Assembly (NCBI GenBank): GCA_963966185.1
Contig: CAWZYM010000028.1
Location: forward strand, 306,001-370,000
From: Rhabditoides inermis
Lineage: Eukaryota; Nematoda; Chromadorea; Rhabditida; Rhabditidae
DNA: 64,000 nucleotides
Reading direction: 5' to 3'
Part shown: piece after piece, positions 61,727 to 64,000 of the stretch
Layout: each line of letters opens with the position of its first letter
How positions within the stretch are numbered: the first letter of the stretch is position 1
Made by a program: the position numbers and the translations under genes
Notes under the pieces: generated by a model
Seen by the model: only the letters and a program-made list of their open reading frames with translations
The model's database searches: none
What the model was told of the DNA's origin: nothing

Positions 61727-62476
61727 CTCCCAATTCGCTCTCTCGCTCTCTGATGTTTTGATTGTTGCCATGTCTTCACACCACCATAGTTTCAACGCCT
61801 TATCACAAGTGAACAGTGGGCATTACACAACATAAATGATGTTCGCAGACGCAAGCGTCGCCCCAATCAATGCCATGTTTCGTCACTCGGGAGCGAGAAA
61901 ACACAGGAAGACGACCGTCTCTCTCTCTCTCCCCTCAGGGCATTCACGTGTTCATGCCCTGGGGGCGCACGTGAAGGGGAGGCAGAGGCGGAGGGGGCTC
62001 AGTGCTCTCGCATCATCCCTGTTTTCCCAGCTGAGTCTTGTTGCTGTGTGCCAGCAAACGGGGGTCTGTTGTTGCAGACTGCAGTACTCGTAGTCTCTTC
62101 ACGTGTCTGCACTCTCGTCTACAATGATTCTCCTCCTCCAACAATCTTCCAAAACTGTGCACTCGCAATCGAGATGTCTGCGAGGGCGAGCGCGGTCAAC
62201 ATACTGTATACTGTATGGGTGGGGGAGAGACGGACAGACTACGTGCACATCGCGAGATCACAGTCGACTAGACGGGCAAAACGCGTGATAAGGAAATCGA
62301 CACGTGACAGACGAGAGAAAAAACTACCTAACCGGCGAGCCATGAAGACAGTCATTGAACCCGTGAAGCCAGCACTTCGAAACGACATTTATCGATACAA
62401 GGCACGGACGTAGGTAGACTTGTTGCAAATAGATACAGATACGTGTGCTTAGAGAGGGCGTGAGCAGAGAGGGAGA
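60017..62476. other. Intergenic, phosphatase upstream region
   Basis: About 2.5 kb without a supported gene. A long open frame on the minus strand (59.3-61.0 kb) runs through phosphatase exons and introns alike and is not a gene. A (TC)n tract at 61672-61711 is followed by (CA)n. A TATA-like TTTATAGTG lies at about 60909. Confidence 0.55.
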
Positions 62477-63385
62477 TCACGCGATCTTCTCGATACAGAG
62501 GTAGTTCAGGTCGTTCAAGTATTCGAATTGCCTGCCTCCACCGGGAACCGGTACTTTCTTGGTCTGAAAAGGGCAGGCTTAGCTCATCGCTGTCTCTACC
62601 CCTCATCCTACCAGCTCCCTTTTCGTGATCTTCATCGGCGCCTTGTTGTGATAGTGCACAGTGCCGGTGCTGTCCATAGTTCCCACGAAGCGAGGCTTAT
62701 TGTTCTCCTTGTCCTGGTCGGCCGACAATTTCCAGTCCTTGTCCCTGCAACCACTTGCTCCCTCTCGTCCTCCTACATCTCTCCATCTCCCCCCTTCCAG
62801 CAACGCACTTGGTGATTACCAGAGTCTCGGTTCCAAAGTGCACCAGGTTTTTCTTATTGCACGTCTTCGACTTGCCGCCCACACTGTACTTCTTCTCAAA
62901 GTCGGTGAGGTAGACACTGAAATCGAAAGTCAATAGGTGGCGACGGATATCGATCGATATCGATGGGGCGCCACACTGACTCGACGTAGTCCTTGTGGAG
63001 GAGGAAGAATCCGTCGCACTTGTGCTGCGTGGAGTGCTCGCTGGAGAAGACGGCGCAGTATCCGAACGGGGCGATCACCTGATTCGACTCCGGAACAGCC
63101 AGACCGAACACGAACTCGTTGTCCATGAAGCTGCAACCAAGCAGGGTAGCAGCAGCAGCAGCTGATCCACTCACTAGATGGCGATCTTGCCCTTGAGAGT
63201 GTGGATCTTGTTCAGCTCGAACGTGGTGCGATGACCGGCGCGCTCGTGGATCGGCACGGTGATCTGCAATGTGGGCGGGACGTGAGGGGGCGGAGCGTGA
63301 TGGGCGGGACCTGGAAGGGCGGGCTGGAGCGCGCCTGGCCGGCGGCTGCCGCGAAGAGGAGTGGTAGGAGGAGTAGGAGACGCAT
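62477..63385 (-). CDS. Unidentified secreted protein, 213 residues
   Basis: Six exons join in phase: 63385-63311, 63263-63175, 63130-62981, 62916-62809, 62744-62612 and 62563-62477. The N-terminus MRLLLLLPLLFAAAAGQA is a clear signal peptide. The mature part reads ITVPIHERAGHRTTFELNKI, then FMDNEFVFGLAVPESNQ, FGYCAVFSSEHSTQHKC, VYLTDFEKKYSVGGKSKTC, KDKDWKLSADQDKENN and ends LNDLNYLCIEKIA. It has four cysteines in the mature part and a high share of Lys and aromatic residues. No membrane segment or known motif is seen, and I do not recognise the family. Phase-consistent splicing at all five introns makes the gene itself convincing. Confidence 0.75.
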
Positions 63386-63797
63386 TGAAATGGTGCGGGG
63401 GGAGAGGAGTGGCGGTTTATCAAGGCTGGCAGAGAATGCAAATGAGACAACTCGACACGATTCGAAGATATGCAAAGCGAGCCAGACATGCCAACCATCG
63501 CATTACGCCAATCAAGTCGTTACCAATTCGAGAATTCACATGAATTATATCAGATTAGAGTACAACAAAATAGTAGACAATATTCAGACACAGTTTGAGG
63601 CCATCTAAACCGCCGAGCAGGTGGTTGACGTGGAACTTTGTGCCTGGATTTTGTTTTACCTCAAATCGACTACCCAAACCAAACAAATCACAACAAACCA
63701 ACCACCTCTCTCCTGGCACGCGGACGCGCGCGTGCTTCGCGAGCAGCTGTCAGCCTGTTCTCGTCGCGACCTCATCCAGCTCCTCCTTCCATCCCTG

Positions 63798-63837
<40 letters not shown>

Positions 63838-64000
63838 ACACACACACGCACACACACACACACACACACCCACACGTCCACATCTTTTTGTTACCAGTTT
63901 GTTTTCACTAAAGATTCAATTCTATTCAGGAATTGAGAAGGAAGGTTGTAGAATACAAGTTATGCCATCGTCGTATATTTCAGGTAGTTGGAATCGTGGG
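63386..64000. other. Right-end intergenic with CA microsatellite
   Basis: Nothing coding is supported. A (CA)n tract occupies 63799-63870. Confidence 0.6.

Noticed and set aside
62048..62413. Basic 121-codon open frame on the plus strand
   Set aside because: No splice context, family similarity or start environment. Probably chance in intergenic DNA.

Overview
The window is eukaryotic nuclear DNA, most likely from a nematode. Genes are dense and split by very short GT-AG introns (often 37-60 bp). Three things point to nematodes, all as inference. The peptide:N-glycanase carries an N-terminal thioredoxin domain, an architecture known from C. elegans PNG-1. One gene combines USP and OTU deubiquitinase domains, as described for C. 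elegans DUO-1. Most start codons lie within a few bases of an intron-type 3' splice site, as expected for spliced-leader trans-splicing. GA/TC microsatellites are scattered through introns and intergenic DNA. There is no sign of bacterial or viral origin.

Left part (1-9.97 kb): a secreted DUF4773 protein runs off the left edge. It is followed by a genomic fragment of png-1, a purine-rich stretch, a truncated member (L) of an unidentified paralogous gene family, a 249-bp satellite array holding a Tc1/mariner-like MITE, and a truncated copy of the POLE 3' end. The stretch 4.28-9.67 kb is a direct duplicate of 29.90-36.66 kb.

Middle (10-29.6 kb), all minus strand: a DUO-1-like gene with an OTU domain placed inside the USP fold and an N-terminal array of tandem 162-bp exon-intron units; a GRIP/GCP-family gamma-tubulin complex gene; and a small C2H2 zinc-finger gene whose stop codon lies 14 bp before the GCP start codon. 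Then come a foldback element, 130-bp repeats and the full-length family member R (26.7-29.6 kb).

Duplicated block and POLE locus (29.9-46.6 kb): the second copy of the duplication contains a frameshifted fragment (R2) of the R/L family, the satellite, a second foldback element and tRNA-like sequences. POLE itself covers 35.4-46.6 kb on the minus strand. Its introns hold an antisense PRADC1 gene and an antisense tRNA-Gly.

Right part (46.6-64 kb): png-1 (+) is divergent from POLE across a 344-bp promoter with E2F-like and CRE sites. Next are nanos (-) with a tRNA-Gln in its last intron, a STAR/KH RNA-binding gene (-) divergent from DDX41 (+), an atypical dual-specificity phosphatase (-) and an unidentified secreted protein (-). 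Together the genes cover DNA replication, protein quality control and ubiquitin editing, microtubule nucleation, and RNA and germline regulation. Apart from shared promoters they are not an obvious pathway. Exon limits were read by eye from splice signals, reading-frame phase and family similarity.
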